This document shows, piece by piece, positions 46,454-57,919 of a stretch of 64,000 nt of DNA; within the stretch, counting starts at the first letter, position 1; each line of letters starts with the position of its first letter. Made by a program: the position numbers and the translations under genes. A model generated the notes under the pieces. That model worked only from the letters and a program-made list of their open reading frames with translations, searched no databases and had not been told where the DNA came from. Origin of the DNA: Pyrenochaeta sp. MPI-SDFR-AT-0127 (taxonomy: Eukaryota; Ascomycota; Dothideomycetes; Pleosporales; Cucurbitariaceae); NCBI GenBank assembly GCA_020747015.1, contig JAGTJM010000061.1, forward strand, positions 62,001 through 126,000, read 5' to 3'.

Positions 46454-47152
46454 GGTGAATGCAGCACAAGGCAATCGGGATGGATACAGCAACAGAGAGG
46501 GTTTTGGGAGAGGAGATGGGGTAATTCGAACGTGGCTTCTGGAAGTGGAACTGACGTCTGAGCGCAGCTTCCTCCTTGGCGGCAGGGTTGCAGGCGCGAC
46601 CAGGGCGAAGCGAGCCATTGCCCGATCAGGCGGCAGGCGACAGGCGACACCAATCAGCACCACCAGAGGAGCACTTTGGCAGCGCCCGCAACGACACAGC
46701 ATTTACGCCGCAACGACGGGGGTCAAAGAATGGCATGGTTGCCAGCGCAGCAGCAGCAGTATTATCTGCGCGTTGACGCGTCGCTGCTTGCTCCAGTGGC
46801 ATCTACACTGCCCACCTCGAAGCGCCTCGCCGGCGGCACTGTGCTTCGTACCCGTCTGGCATGGTTGCACTGTCTGGGGGCCACACTGAACCCTTTTTTT
46901 CTTCTTCTTCACGGCCACTAACAGAGGGCTCAAAAACTCACCTTCACCCGCAGTTGCCTGGCTCTGGCCCATTTGCCACTGTCATCTCAACCGTGGATGC
47001 CGTCCTTCCTCCGCTCTTCTCTTGATTTTCTTTTCCCACAATACCCACCCACAGCCACTGCCGATTTTAGAGCACACTGACAAACTAAGCCCTGAGGCGC
47101 TTCACACCCATCCGTCTCCAAGTCCAACTTATCCACCTGACTGTCGACCAGC
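46454..47152. promoter_or_regulatory. Divergent promoter region
   Basis: 699 nt between the Irc22-like (minus) and CCCH (plus) starts. GC-rich overlapping frames with many CAG repeats near 46750; a poly-T/CTT tract near 46900. No gene supported. Confidence 0.5.
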
Positions 47153-49016
47153 ATGTCAGTTTCGCCGTCGCCCTTTCTCCACGGTCTGGGCCTGGGCCAT
47201 CCACAAAAGCCCACTACACCAGCTAGTCCAGCCGACCCAGATACTGAATTAGCTACACTAAACAAGCGATATGAGCAGTTTTTAATGTATGACCAGGAGA
47301 AGAGTAAATTCATGGGTGTAAGCTGCCTTGTCTCCATAATTCAACGTCGACTGACGGCGACAAGGAACTGGTTGCACGATATGAGTATCTCCATCAGCAG
47401 CACCAGCTTTTAGTATCTGAGCGCGATCGTGAGCACGATTGGGTTCTTTCATGGCAAGCTGAGAAGCAGCAATACGAGAAATGGATCAAGAACATGCAGC
47501 GGGCTATGGTAATACTCCTCTAGGCAACAACTCCCGTGGCGCCAGGGCAAGATCGCACTGAACCTCTTGGTCACCAGCCAAGATCCATACTTTTGTTGAG
47601 TGTTGGCTGACTTGCGTATCACAGGCTGACAACCCCTTCGTTGTAGTTCTCATTGACGGCGACGGTATGATTTTCCTTGATGAATACCTTCGCGAGGGAG
47701 AGCTTGGTGGTCGTCGTGCTGCAGCTCAGCTTTCCGCCGCCGTACAGGACTTCATCGACGCCGAGGGCAATGTGCCACTTGGTGCTCGTATTGTCTGCCG
47801 CATCTACGCCAATGTTCGTGGGCTGGCTGACGTGCTCGTACGCACTGGCGCCATCGATGAAGTCGGCCAGTTTGAAGATTTTGTCCGTGGCTTTACCAGA
47901 GGAAAGACGTTGTTTGACTTTGTTGACGTTGGCGCGGGTAAAGATCGTGCGGATGAAAAAATTATTGGTAAGAACACCAAATTGTCCGTTAATCTATCGC
48001 AATAACAACAGTATTCACAAGCTCGTAAGATCTTCGGGTACGGCTAACACTGCGTGTATACAGAGTCTTTCAAGCTGTTTTCTCAAGACTATCATTGTCG
48101 CCGGCTCCTTCTCGGCTGCTCTCATGATAATGGCTACGCACGAGCTCTGGAAGAGTGTTTGGACCAGGCTGAATTGCTTGATAAGGTGGTTCTGCTCGAA
48201 GGGACACCGTTTGAAAAAGAGTTAGTACCTCTGCCGTACAACACGAAAAAGTTCCCTGGACTCTTCCGGGAGTCCAAGATCGTCCCTTGGGGCTCGAATT
48301 CGTTTGTGTCCTCTCAGCCACCTACACCCATAGGCTCAGGTTCGCCTAACCTAAAGACCTTCAACATGCTGTCCGGATTACCGACTCGATTTCCGGCGCC
48401 TGCCCGGCCGCCAGGTAATCAACTCATGGATAGCCCTATACCAAGCAAGGCAATGATGATGAACCTTCCAAGGACGCCGTCATCATCGACTTTAGCTTCA
48501 GATGGCTTTCCATCTCTCAAGCCTATACCTGCAACAACGAATAGCTGGGCAGCCAAGGCAGCAGCGCCCGTGCCTTCAGTGTCGGAATCGCCTCTGTACA
48601 AACCAGCCAACCGTGAAGAAGTGATTGCCCGCAATCGAATTGGCCAGCGCGTTGATCCTCCCTGCAAGGACTATGATAAAGCCGAAGTTGACCGAATCAA
48701 GAAGATGAAGATGTGTAATGTTCACTATCTTCGAAACGAATGCCCCTACGACGTGAATTGTACGCATGTCCATAGCTACCAGCCTAGCAAAGATGAGATT
48801 TCGACGCTCCGCCTTGTTGCTCGCATGGCGCCGTGCCAAAACGGGAGCGGCTGTCAAGATATCAAGTGTATATATGGCCATCGTTGTCCTGCCCCGCCCC
48901 ACAGGACATACCAAATCAAGGGCACAAAGTCTTGTATTTTTGGCGAGTCGTGCAAGTTTCCAGCGGATTTACACGACATTGATACCAATGTGGTCAAGAC
49001 GTTGGTGGTACGTTGA
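47153..49016 (+). CDS. CCCH zinc-finger protein with N-terminal nuclease-like (DUF7923) domain
   Basis: Exons 47153-47317, 47365-47508, 47625-47967 and 48064-49016 give 534 residues. An N-terminal coiled region (about 30-100, ending KWIKNMQRAM) is followed by a globular domain starting FVVVLIDGDGMIFLDEYL (about 107). The Asp pattern and later blocks (RIVCRIYANVRGLADVL, LLLGCSHDNGYARAL, VVLLEGTPFEKEL) resemble a PIN/NYN-type fold; I believe this is DUF7923. The C-terminus has tandem CCCH fingers: C-x8-C-x5-C-x3-H (MCNVHYLRNECPYDVNCTHVH region) and C-x5-C-x4-C-x3-H (PCQNGSGC, KCIYGH), with a third degenerate one (SCIFGESCKF). Likely an RNA-binding protein; nuclease activity is only suggested by the fold. 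Confidence 0.87.
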
Positions 49017-50394
49017 GGTCTCGCTGGCAGAAGGTTGATAATGCTTCATAGGGTTGGCGGGCGGGCGTTCTGCGATGATACCAGGTAGATTCTCCAAATT
49101 CATGACGGTTGATAGTGCAATCTTGGCTGTACCTGCGTAATGCGTTCATGCAACAGCTTCTGGAAAGGCCCGCAAAAACAGTCCGGTCTGCCGGTGCTTG
49201 CAACATGACACATGTAGCGGCCAAGTGTTTGCGGATCTGCGGCTCAGCGGCTCTCATCCGGAGTTCCACATGGCCTCTGAAACAACGATCTGAGATTATC
49301 TTGGCTTGGAAAGGCGAGCATCTCGAGACATGGTTGTGGACCCTGACAGCGGGTTACTGTGACGTTTTATGCGAATTGAAACCAAGGACGAGGCAGCCAG
49401 CAGACGACCAAGGAGATGGCCTTGCAAGGCAGCCAGGCACCGTGCTGGATGTGAGATAGATGAAAATTCCCAAGCATAGATCCCACTGGGCATGGCTGTT
49501 ACTTTGCCCTCGGCACATTCTGTGGGCTGCGCGCAAAGTGTTTGTTTCGCCTTAGAATGCAGCATAGAGTTGACAACGTGCACGCATGATGACTTCATCT
49601 GCATACTTGAACCAGCAGATCCACCGGTGTCGGGATCGTCGCCTGGCTCTCTCTACACAAACTGAGCGCCCATTGTTCCATTGTGATTTGATTGCGGCTA
49701 ATTATAGAGAAGCATGTGAATATCGAAGACAAGCTCGTAGGCTACCTGGGTTATGGGTGGTTAGTAGATCCCGAACCCCGGCGTGCCAACCCCGCAACTT
49801 CTCATGCTCAATGGCGCAATGCCAAAAGTATGTCGCACGTCTTCTTTTTGACAAGCACCGTGTGCCAACAGTCGGCAGCCCCACCGCAGCCAAACACCTT
49901 GGGTGTGCACTTCAGCCACGCATTCATGTTGTCCAAACGGGCGTCCTCGAGTCTTGACGGTTGTCCAGGTCCGGCGCAACGCCTTGCGGAAAAGCATTCC
50001 GGGGTAGCGGGCGCTATAAGATGCGTACCGTCAATCACATCTGCCTGCTCCATCAACTGCCTGTTTCCCTGGCGTCTCATTCTCCATTACGAAAATTACC
50101 CGGCGAAGTGGTCCGGATCCGCACCGCGACACCGGGCAAGCATCGACCTGACCTCACGAGAGGCTAGCCTGATTTCAAGCTTGACCGAAACGGCACATCC
50201 CTCAAGTTACCGCTTGTGACTCCTCACGCCGAGGTAGCGTGACTCAAGTTGTGCTTGTATAAAGATCGACTGTACCCGACCTATGCTTCTTCAGATCAAA
50301 TCTGAGAGGCATTTTACAACAATACAACTGGTCCAATTGCTGTGTTCACCACCATCATCACCCAAAGCTTCAACTTGACCAATTGCTCGTTACA
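49017..50394. other. Intergenic region
   Basis: 1.38 kb. Several overlapping frames of 60-175 codons lie on both strands between 49.1 and 50.2 kb; none has a domain, a reliable start or intron signals. No gene supported. Confidence 0.45.
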
Positions 50395-51107
50395 ATGCCT
50401 CCTGTCAGTCAATTCCCGCCTGCGCGCGTCTTTCTTAAAACCCCCGTTTCTGCGCCATTGCAAACTGCAAATACTACACGAAGAGCGTCATTGACGTCGC
50501 CGCTGAGTCCTAGATTCACAACCATGTCGTCAATCACATCGCCATCTCGGTCCGTGACTGTGACGCAGCGGTCGAATGGTACAGCAGCATCTTTGGGTTC
50601 AAGAAGATCAGGTACGCCGACCTTTGTTCCTTCATCCCAGACTAGTCTTGTTTGGGAGAAGTTGGGCGGGCTGAGAGACGAGAGCTGATGTGTGACCTAA
50701 TTAGAAGCGACAAACTAGCGGATCGAAACACGAATCCACACGCACCGATATTCCGCATCTATGGCTCCACTCTCCACAAGGTTAAAACCGCCTTCCTATC
50801 CACCGGAAACAATGTCGGTTTCGAAATCTTTGAGTTCATAGACCCACCACATCAACCTGTACCATCTTCGTCCGACTTCGATTACACCAGGGCAGGTGTT
50901 TTCCACATCTGCGTCACGGCATCGGATGTCGACGATGCTGTGAAGCGTGTAGTCGAGAAGGGTGGGAGTCAAGTTGGCGAAACAGTCGAACTTGGGAAAG
51001 AGGTGGATGGCAGTGTCATCAAGGCGGCGTATGTAAAAGACCCCTGGGGAAACGTAGTCGAGGTTCTTAGCTGTAGCTTTGAGCGATTGATGGCAAATAG
51101 AGAGTGA
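50395..51107 (+). CDS. Glyoxalase/VOC-superfamily protein (lactoylglutathione-lyase-like)
   Basis: Vicinal-oxygen-chelate fold metalloenzyme, probably a small-molecule lyase or dioxygenase; substrate unknown. Exons 50395-50403 (only MPP), 50514-50611 and 50705-51107 give 169 residues. The first beta-alpha-beta motif starts NHIAISVRDCDAAVEWYSSI with the metal-ligand His; the second starts VFHICVTASDVDDAVKRVVE, and the C-terminal AYVKDPWGNVVEVL holds the last ligand Glu. The model needs a 110-nt first intron with donor GTCAGT, because the conserved block is otherwise preceded in frame by a TAG, and a 93-nt second intron. Both introns are longer than the local norm. Confidence 0.82.
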
Positions 51108-51248
51108 GAAAAGCACCATAAAGATACCCATGAATATAGACTTTCCTTCAACATTGTATTACAGCCAAACATATCAAAAGCAATGACCTGTTCACATTGT
51201 CTCGCATAGACATTCTTCATTCAATCATTCTTCAATGCATTTCGACCA

Positions 51249-52339
51249 TTATAGTTTAACACTCGCAGGCCTGCCACCCTGCTCCCCACTCTTCAAACAC
51301 GCCTCGAGAACTTCGAGATCTCGCAACGCCTCCTCTGGGCTCTGCGACTCATTTCTCTTCCCCTTTTCCAGACTCTCTGCCCACGACTTGATCTCTTGGC
51401 TCACTCCATTGCCTTCATCCTTGAATTCTTTGACTTCTGTCACCTTTCCGTCTTTGGTAATGGTGACCTTTCCTCGACTCACATGCACGCTTCCATTCTC
51501 ACAGGCAACGAGGTACTCTGAGCCGGTGTCTGTGGTGCCGAAAGAAATCGACAGAGTTCCAGACGAGCCGTTTGAGAGTTGAAGAGTCGAATTGAGAGTG
51601 TCAACAGGCGGAAGATGCTTCTGCAATTGCGCAGTGAATGCACTGACTGTCTGGATCGTCTGCCCGCCGCCTTGCAATAACAGCCGTGTCCCTGCAATGA
51701 AATGCACACCGCCGTCTAGCAAGAAGCCGCCCTGATACTCAGGCACTTTGCGCCAGGCAGTCTCGAAGTACTTGCCGCCCCGCTGGACAAACGCCGCAAC
51801 GCGGACACGGAAAGTAAGGATGCGGCCTAGGGAAGCGACCTGCTTGGAGCCATATAGGAAGGATTCGAGGAAGCGGAAGTTCTCCGCTACCGTGTAGGTT
51901 GCCTGTGTATTGGAGGGGTTCTGAGTCCACGATATCAGCTCCTGGGCCGTTGCAACGTCTTTGGCGATTGGCTTTTCTGCAAGCACATGTTTCCCAGCCG
52001 CCAAAGCTTTCTTGATGTACTCTGGCTGGGCGAGGATGGGCAACCTATCTAAGTCAGAAGAACTGCGTGTGGGTTTTGTGCATGTTATTCAGCAGGTGAG
52101 ACATACGCGATGACGACGGCTTTGATATCCTCCCTCTTCAGCAAATCGTCGAATGTCTTTCCTTCCTGGTCATTGCTGTACAATTCGACATCGGAAAGTT
52201 TCTCAGACAGTGTTTGCGCAGACTGCAGGGAGCGCGAATAGACTGCTTTCAACGAGAGAAGAGGCGTTGCCTTAATGGCAGGGAGATGTTCTTCTTTGGC
52301 GAAGATTCCGCTGCCGATGAGAGCTATTCCGATGGCCAT
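51249..52339 (-). CDS. Gfo/Idh/MocA-family NAD(P)-dependent oxidoreductase
   Basis: Sugar- or polyol-type dehydrogenase with an N-terminal Rossmann fold and C-terminal alpha/beta domain. Exons 52339-52107 and 52044-51249 give 342 residues. The nucleotide-binding motif is IALIGSGIFAKEEHLPA near the N-terminus; the intron (62 nt) splits an Ala codon in VVIA-LPILAQPEYIKKAL. The family's EKP motif is in HVLAEKPIAKDV (about residues 94-105), and GGVHFI (about 180-185) supplies the His often used in catalysis. Substrate cannot be predicted. It lies tail-to-tail with the glyoxalase-fold gene, only 141 nt between stops. Confidence 0.9.
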
Positions 52340-54004
52340 GATGGAGATGTGTTGTGCTGTTGGACTAGTTGAGGAGAGATGGAGTTAAACTTGAAGTTTG
52401 AGACTTGATGCGGTAGAGCAAAGTGAGCTTCTCAAGTCCAACTTTGGCTATTCATATATGTTTTTCAGTATGCATCTGAATAAGCACCTACACCGGAGTT
52501 AAACAGTTCATCTACGCCTCAACATGACATGCTCTCCAATGACGATGGCGAAATACATGAGCATTCTACCTGCTAGCGGGGTATATTTTGCCCCTCCGTA
52601 CACAATGGCGGTTAGAGGCAGCGGAAACCATTCCGCATAAGGCAAGTGTAACAGTTCTTCGTGTGGACCACTTTTCTTTACTGCTGATCGTTCGGCTTGG
52701 TGATTAACCTCCGTACAGTGTGAGCCCAAAGGAGTCAAAACACCTCAGAATAGCAGTTTCAATTGGCGTCAGCACAGATTCTTGCTGCAGCAAGCTTGCA
52801 CCGCAATGCGGCCTAATTTCTCCCCTTGCCTCCGCTTCATCATTGCGCCCGCAATCATAAACTTGTGCACGTCTTCTTTCACAACATGTGCCACTTTCAT
52901 CGGCTTAAGTGGTAAGTAGCTCATTGCTTATGGCTCAAAGTTTGTGCTAACTCAGACTGGTTGCACTCCTGCTACACAGGCAGTACTACTATAGTTGCTC
53001 AAAGCATTAAAAGTGAACTATGCTTCTTTCACGCTAATGCTCTACTGAAACTAAGAGTTGTGTTCGGTCCACTAATAAACGTTGAGAAGCTCCCCAAGCT
53101 TTTGATTAACAATCGACTGCCAAGATCTTGCGGATGGATCCGTCTCAAGTGTTTCACGGGATATGCCTCTGCGCCAGAAACCAATGAATCTTCGTTCGGC
53201 TCTTAGTTATGTGAACCGGTCCCGGAAGCCTCAAAAAATGCTTACGCAATTCCTCTGTTTGCATTGTGGAACGCCTCAGGCGCATGTCATGTGTTTTGCC
53301 TTGTTCACACGCCATCGGATTATCACCCCACCTCCACTTGCCGATATGGCCATGCTTTCTGCACGCGCTCCTGATCCTTACTATGCTGTCTCAAAATGCC
53401 GCTTTTGGGTTTGCACCGGTAGATAGCTCTCTACACAAGATAGACTTCCCGGCCTTTCCTGCGACATAAACGAATGCATCATGATTATACCACATCTCGA
53501 CTTTAATATTCCTGCTCGAATGCTCATTCAGGACCGTCGATGGCTTCCATTTTCCTTAGGCCACGCGGCTCTCCAATATGATGGTTCCCCTCCAGGACCA
53601 TTTGGACAGACTGAAACTCAGAATGTGTTGGAGAATCACCACGTCTTGGCGTTCGGCTCCTATCCATCATGCTACGGCAATTGTACCCTATGTCACACCT
53701 TATCGATATCCTATAAGCCGAATGTAGCAGTGAGTGGGATGCTTCATCGCTGTTTCGCCCAAACTGGGACTGCCTGGATGCTTCAGTAATCGTGCCTTTT
53801 AGTCTGAGGGTGATGTGATAAACAGGGAATCTCCTCACAGAATTCAAGAGCTCACCTCGTTATCGTGTCTAAAGTTCCTTCTTGCCATCCTCTTCTTTGC
53901 GTCGCTTTTTATAGCAAGTTAATTTTCAGGTCTGCTGGCAGTCCTCTCCCGGTCCTTGGGCTAGCTTTTTGTTTCCACGCACCGAGTCATACACGAGCAG
54001 CAAG
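52340..54004. other. Intergenic region with two weak short candidates
   Basis: 1.66 kb. It contains a possible spliced small Cys-containing gene (52806-53206) and a 102-codon intronless frame (53481-53789, ATG start, no domain). Otherwise nothing recognised. Confidence 0.4.
52806..53206 (+). CDS. Candidate small spliced Cys-containing protein (orphan)
   Basis: An ATG at 52806 opens a frame of 106 nt to a GTAAGT donor at 52912. A GCTAAC branch-like site is followed by CTACACAG (intron to 52979, 68 nt). The nearer ACTCAG (to 52955) also keeps the same frame but sits very close to the branch site. The frame continues to a TAG ending at 53206, giving 110 or 118 residues. The product has about seven Cys and a moderately hydrophobic N-terminus that is a weak signal-peptide candidate. 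No homologue is recognised. Good intron signals argue for it; absence of any known domain and the gene-poor setting argue against. It may be an orphan secreted protein or a chance structure. Confidence 0.28.
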
Positions 54005-55836
54005 ATGGGTTTCGGCGTACTAGAGGACAGCCACATGGCTGCGCCACCGGGGACTGCTACAATCAACAACTTGGAAGCTGATAGTGAGACTACACAAGCC
54101 GAGAGACATATTGTGGTTATTGACCATTCATGACAGAGGACCCTGCCATTGACGAAAGCTCTCTGAAGAAGGATGGCGATATCATCTTGCAACCTCAGCC
54201 ATCAGATAGTCCCAACGATCCACTAAATTGGTCTTGATACCTTCATTTCAATCGCCGATCAGATCATTCTAACCGTCCATCAGGTCGAGCGTCTGGAAAG
54301 AAACGGTCATGATCATTCTGGCCTTCAGCTCCGGTGTCACAACCGCGTACGTAGCTTTCGCAACACGAGTGACGCATATCTAACTCTCCACCAGCCTTGG
54401 GCCTATGGTAACACCTGGTTTGCACCTTGTAGCAATCAAGTACAATGTTAGCATCGACTTAGTGGCAAGTCTCATAATCGGGTTCCTCGCCTTCTGGATC
54501 GGCTTCACAACGTTCTTCACCGCGGCAGGTGCCAATATATGGGGCAAGCGTCCGTTCTTCGTCATCTCGACTATTTTACTTCTAGCTACAAACATTTGGG
54601 GTTACTTCACGACGGTATGAACGCGGATTGTGCCCAAGATTCAACTCCGGGCTGAGCTAACATGCAGCAGTCTTTCGTCTCGCTCGCAGTCATGCGAGTC
54701 ATTCAAGGTATGGCGTCGGCTCCTCTTGAGACACTCGTCACATCGACTGTATCAGACATGTACTTCGTACATCAGCGCGGCACTCGGATCAGTATCTGGG
54801 GTTGCATGCTCGCAAGCGGAGTTCTTCTTGGACAAACCATTGCAGGCGCCATCATCGAGAAGATATCCTTTGAGGCGACATTCGGCATCTCTGCAATTAT
54901 ATTCATCCCAATACTTTTTGGTATCTACTTCTTCGTTCCAGAAACCACATACTACGGCGCCCGCCCCACGGGGAAGAAGCTGGCATCTGACGAAAAAGAC
55001 CTATCCTTCTTAGAGAACGACGAGCAGAAGGAAACACGTGCCCAGCAATTGCGCATCTTCCGAGGCCGTCTATCGCAAGAGTCTTTCTGGAAAAGCGCCT
55101 GGAAGCCCGTCCCACTCATCGCTTATCCGGCAGTGCTGTTCTCGACTATTGTCTACGGCTCGTACTTTACATGGCTACTCACAATCTCTGTTCTCTCGGT
55201 CAGCGTGTTTTCTGCTCCTCCCTACATGCTGAGCCCCGCCCAAATCGGTCTTACGAATCTGCCGCTTCTTGCTGTATCTCTGATTGGCGCGCCCATATCT
55301 GGTTGGACTGCAGATGCTATCGCGAAATTCATGGCACGAAGGAACAAGGGTGTGTTCGAGCCCGAGTTTCGCCTGACCCTTATGATTCCGGCAACTATAT
55401 GCGCGACAATCGGCTTCCTGGGCTTCGGAATGAGTGCACAGCGTGGAGCTCCCATTGTTTGGCCCATGGTGTTTATGAGCATCCACTCGATGTCAGTGCC
55501 CTTTGCGTCAACCGCATCTCTCACATACGTCATCGATTGCCATCCTCGCGATGCCAATCAAGCCTTCGTAACAATTAACTTCACCAAAGCCGTCTTCACA
55601 TTCATCGCTACGACGTATGCGAATGGCGTGATGGCGAAGGTTGGACCTCGCACTGTCTTCGACGCCATCACTTTGATTAATCTTGGTATCTGTGCGTTGA
55701 CCATCCCAGCGTATGTGTTCGGCAAAAGGTTCAGAAGCTATGTAAGTTTGACCTGAGATTCATGGCATAATATCTTTGAGCTGACAACGAAAATTAGGTT
55801 GCTCGAAGTGCTTTTGGCCAGAAGCTTTCTTGCTAG
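54005..55836 (+). CDS. MFS transporter, DHA1-like (Hol1/drug-type)
   Basis: Polytopic proton-coupled exporter or polyamine/drug-type carrier. Exons 54005-54083, 54137-54230, 54284-54346, 54395-54614, 54668-55741 and 55798-55836 sum to 1569 nt (522 residues). Signs: MGFGVLED start, DGDIILQPQPSDSPNDPLNW before TM1, FSSGVTTALGPMVTPGL in TM1-loop, ANIWGKRPFFVIST (MFS motif A region), VMRVIQGMASAPLETLV, then VPETTYYG after TM6 and PIVWPMVF/IDCHPRDANQAFV in the C half. The donor of intron 2 (GTCTTG) is unusual but its removal restores DPLNW-SSVWKETV. The last exon is 39 nt. Transport specificity cannot be inferred. Confidence 0.88.
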
Positions 55837-56686
55837 AAAATGAATGTACTCGGACTTGGCGAGCCGTGCTCCCACTCCTCAAGCAAATGCTTCAAACCAT
55901 CTCATAGTCAGCCGCATTGGCTTTCCCGTTTCATTGTAAAGAGAACTATTTGCTAGTTATTCACGAGTATGACTTTATGCGAGATTTTAAATAAACGTTC
56001 ATGTTGCTTGGATGATGTAGTATAGGATTGCGACCGTCTTCATCATTGAAACTGTATTGCTTACATTATAGGAGGCCAAGCTTCAAATGATTTCAAGCAG
56101 TTGCGTTGTGACTAATTTTGTTCTTTCAGGCTATATAACGATTCTGTCTTAACCGATACTGATAATTTATGGTTGATGGTCCTATGCCGCTTGTTCTCCA
56201 ATCATGCATTAAAATGATATGCATGACGCCACTAAAGGTTCTGCGACACGCAGTGGCCTTTGAGTGTTTCCGGCACTTACAAAGCATACGTCAATTGTTC
56301 AAGTCAACATGGTTCTGCCATCACTCTCATACCATCCGACAAAAACGTGATGAATCGATTCGTGTCGTCTTCTTTGTTCCCAATGTCGCATTGGTCATTG
56401 TATTGAATCCTTTCTGTCTGTCAAATGCCATTCTTTTGGCAAACCCATCCGGCTTGTTTGACTAAAATTGCGTAGGTAAAATGATCTCTTCTCAAGATCT
56501 TCCCAGCAATATGAAAAAGAAACGTAGGGTACTTCACGTGTGGTTATGCATATGTGAGGTCGATGAGCTGATGACGAGGAAGATTAAATTGGGCTTTGCT
56601 AAGATATCACGCAATAGATGTACATTTCTGAAAGAGGTAATAGAGCGGAATCACGACAGGAGGGAAGTTGACATACCTACCACAGC
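55837..56686. other. Intergenic region between convergent genes
   Basis: 850 nt; AT-rich first half with an AATAAA at 55990-55995, 154 nt after the MFS stop, a plausible poly(A) signal. Chance frames only. Confidence 0.5.
55990..55995 (+). terminator. Possible polyadenylation signal of the MFS gene
   Basis: Canonical AATAAA 154 nt downstream of the MFS stop codon. Fungal 3' signals are loose, so this is only suggestive. Confidence 0.35.
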
Positions 56687-57919
56687 TCAGCTGAAACCTT
56701 CTCCATCCTTGCCTTTCACCTGCCTCACCCTCCGTCTCTGCTTCTCGCGTTCGCTCACATCGATATTGATGTTGAAGTGCCTACCCCTGATCTCCTCGTA
56801 GAACTTGCCGGCCGTGACACCTTTGATAGGATCCGCCCATTTTCCCGTGATGTCAGTTACTAGCTCGTCTGAATTGATGATGACTGGTTCGTGTGCGCGC
56901 AAGACAAGAACAATGGAGAAGCGATACGCCTTCTCCTCTACCGCAGGAGCAATCGGCTTGATATCTGCAGGAGCCACTTTAGATTCACTAGGCGCTACGA
57001 CGACTGGCTTATGCGAGCCGTACGAAACAACCCTATGACCTCCAGCGGCATATCGCCCATTAGACAGGCGCTCAAGCTGACGCCCGACGAGCATGCTAGC
57101 ACCCTTCTGCCCCGACCTTTCGACTTCGCGTTCAACTTCGAACCACGTCTGTCCGTCCCAGACTTCTAAGCCAGGTACATTGCCCACGACGATACTCAGC
57201 AGCCCCAGGTCAGCGTGCGGTTCGGCAACGACTTTTGCCTCCCAACCCTCGTAGCGGAAAAGTCGGAGCATGGTAGCCGTCTTCAAGTCGTCTGACGCTT
57301 GAAACGTAGCGCATGGTCCAACAAATTGTTGTAAGCCCTCGTCCTCACCAGCTGGCAGGGCCAGAGACGTCGATATCCGACCAAGTGTGCTAGAGAGGTG
57401 AGCACCCATGAGATCCCAGTATCTTTTCGCTGGCTCCCTTAGGACCTCAGGACAATATTCCAATGTCCTAAGAGTGATGAATTCCTTTTCGCCGGGGATT
57501 TTCGACCAACCCTCCTCGGAGCCGAGCTTGTGCTTCCAAACTTGCTTCTCTTCATCCGACTGATCAAAGAAAGCTTGGCTTGCAGCGAACAATGCTTCAT
57601 AAGCAATTTGTAGAGGGTGATGCCCTAGCACTTGATGACTTGATTCTGGATTTGAATCTGCAGGATCCTGTGACTGTGACGTGGATTGCGGAAACGTGAC
57701 AGTTGTCCAGCCGAGGCTTGAGAGGGACAGTTGGTGCTCTGGAAGTACCAGGGGAAGCGGCGCTGGTATGAGCGGTGGGCGTGCGTCTTGCTGTATCTCT
57801 TGCGGCATATGACTTTCGTAAGTTTTGCTGCCTTTACTGTTCTTTGACCGAAATCGCGAAATGATGTTTGAAATGAAAACATGGGGTTTTGACGACTTCG
57901 AAGGAAGTATAACAGCCAT
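56687..57919 (-). CDS. 2-oxoglutarate/Fe(II) oxygenase-like protein (IPNS superfamily, long form)
   Basis: Intronless, 410 residues from the ATG at 57919; the frame runs upstream only to a TTG. The N-terminal ~60 residues are basic and Ser-rich, the DIOX-like part covers ~60-180 (SDEEKQVWKHKLGSEEGWSKIPGEKEF), and the 2OG-Fe core holds HAD (EPHADLGLLSIVVG), a second His (AAGGHRVVSYG) and an Arg (YRFSIVLVLR), i.e. an intact HxD...H triad plus Arg. A long insertion and a C-terminal block (KWADPIKGVTAGKFYEEIRGRHFNINIDVSERE) set it apart from plant-type oxygenases. Substrate unknown. It sits 311 nt downstream of the Iba57/Caf17 start region on the same strand, without sign of co-transcription. Confidence 0.83.
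   Translation of the reverse strand: MAVILPSKSSKPHVFISNIISRFRSKNSKGSKTYESHMPQEIQQDARPPLIPAPLPLVLPEHQLSLSSLGWTTVTFPQSTSQSQDPADSNPESSHQVLGHHPLQIAYEALFAASQAFFDQSDEEKQVWKHKLGSEEGWSKIPGEKEFITLRTLEYCPEVLREPAKRYWDLMGAHLSSTLGRISTSLALPAGEDEGLQQFVGPCATFQASDDLKTATMLRLFRYEGWEAKVVAEPHADLGLLSIVVGNVPGLEVWDGQTWFEVEREVERSGQKGASMLVGRQLERLSNGRYAAGGHRVVSYGSHKPVVVAPSESKVAPADIKPIAPAVEEKAYRFSIVLVLRAHEPVIINSDELVTDITGKWADPIKGVTAGKFYEEIRGRHFNINIDVSEREKQRRRVRQVKGKDGEGFS

Noticed and set aside
49109..50219. Several overlapping frames up to 175 codons in the 49-50 kb gap
   Set aside because: They overlap on both strands, lack domains and convincing starts, and show no intron signals that would extend them.
53481..53789. 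102-codon plus-strand frame before the MFS gene
   Set aside because: ATG start and a few Cys, but no domain, intron or promoter support.
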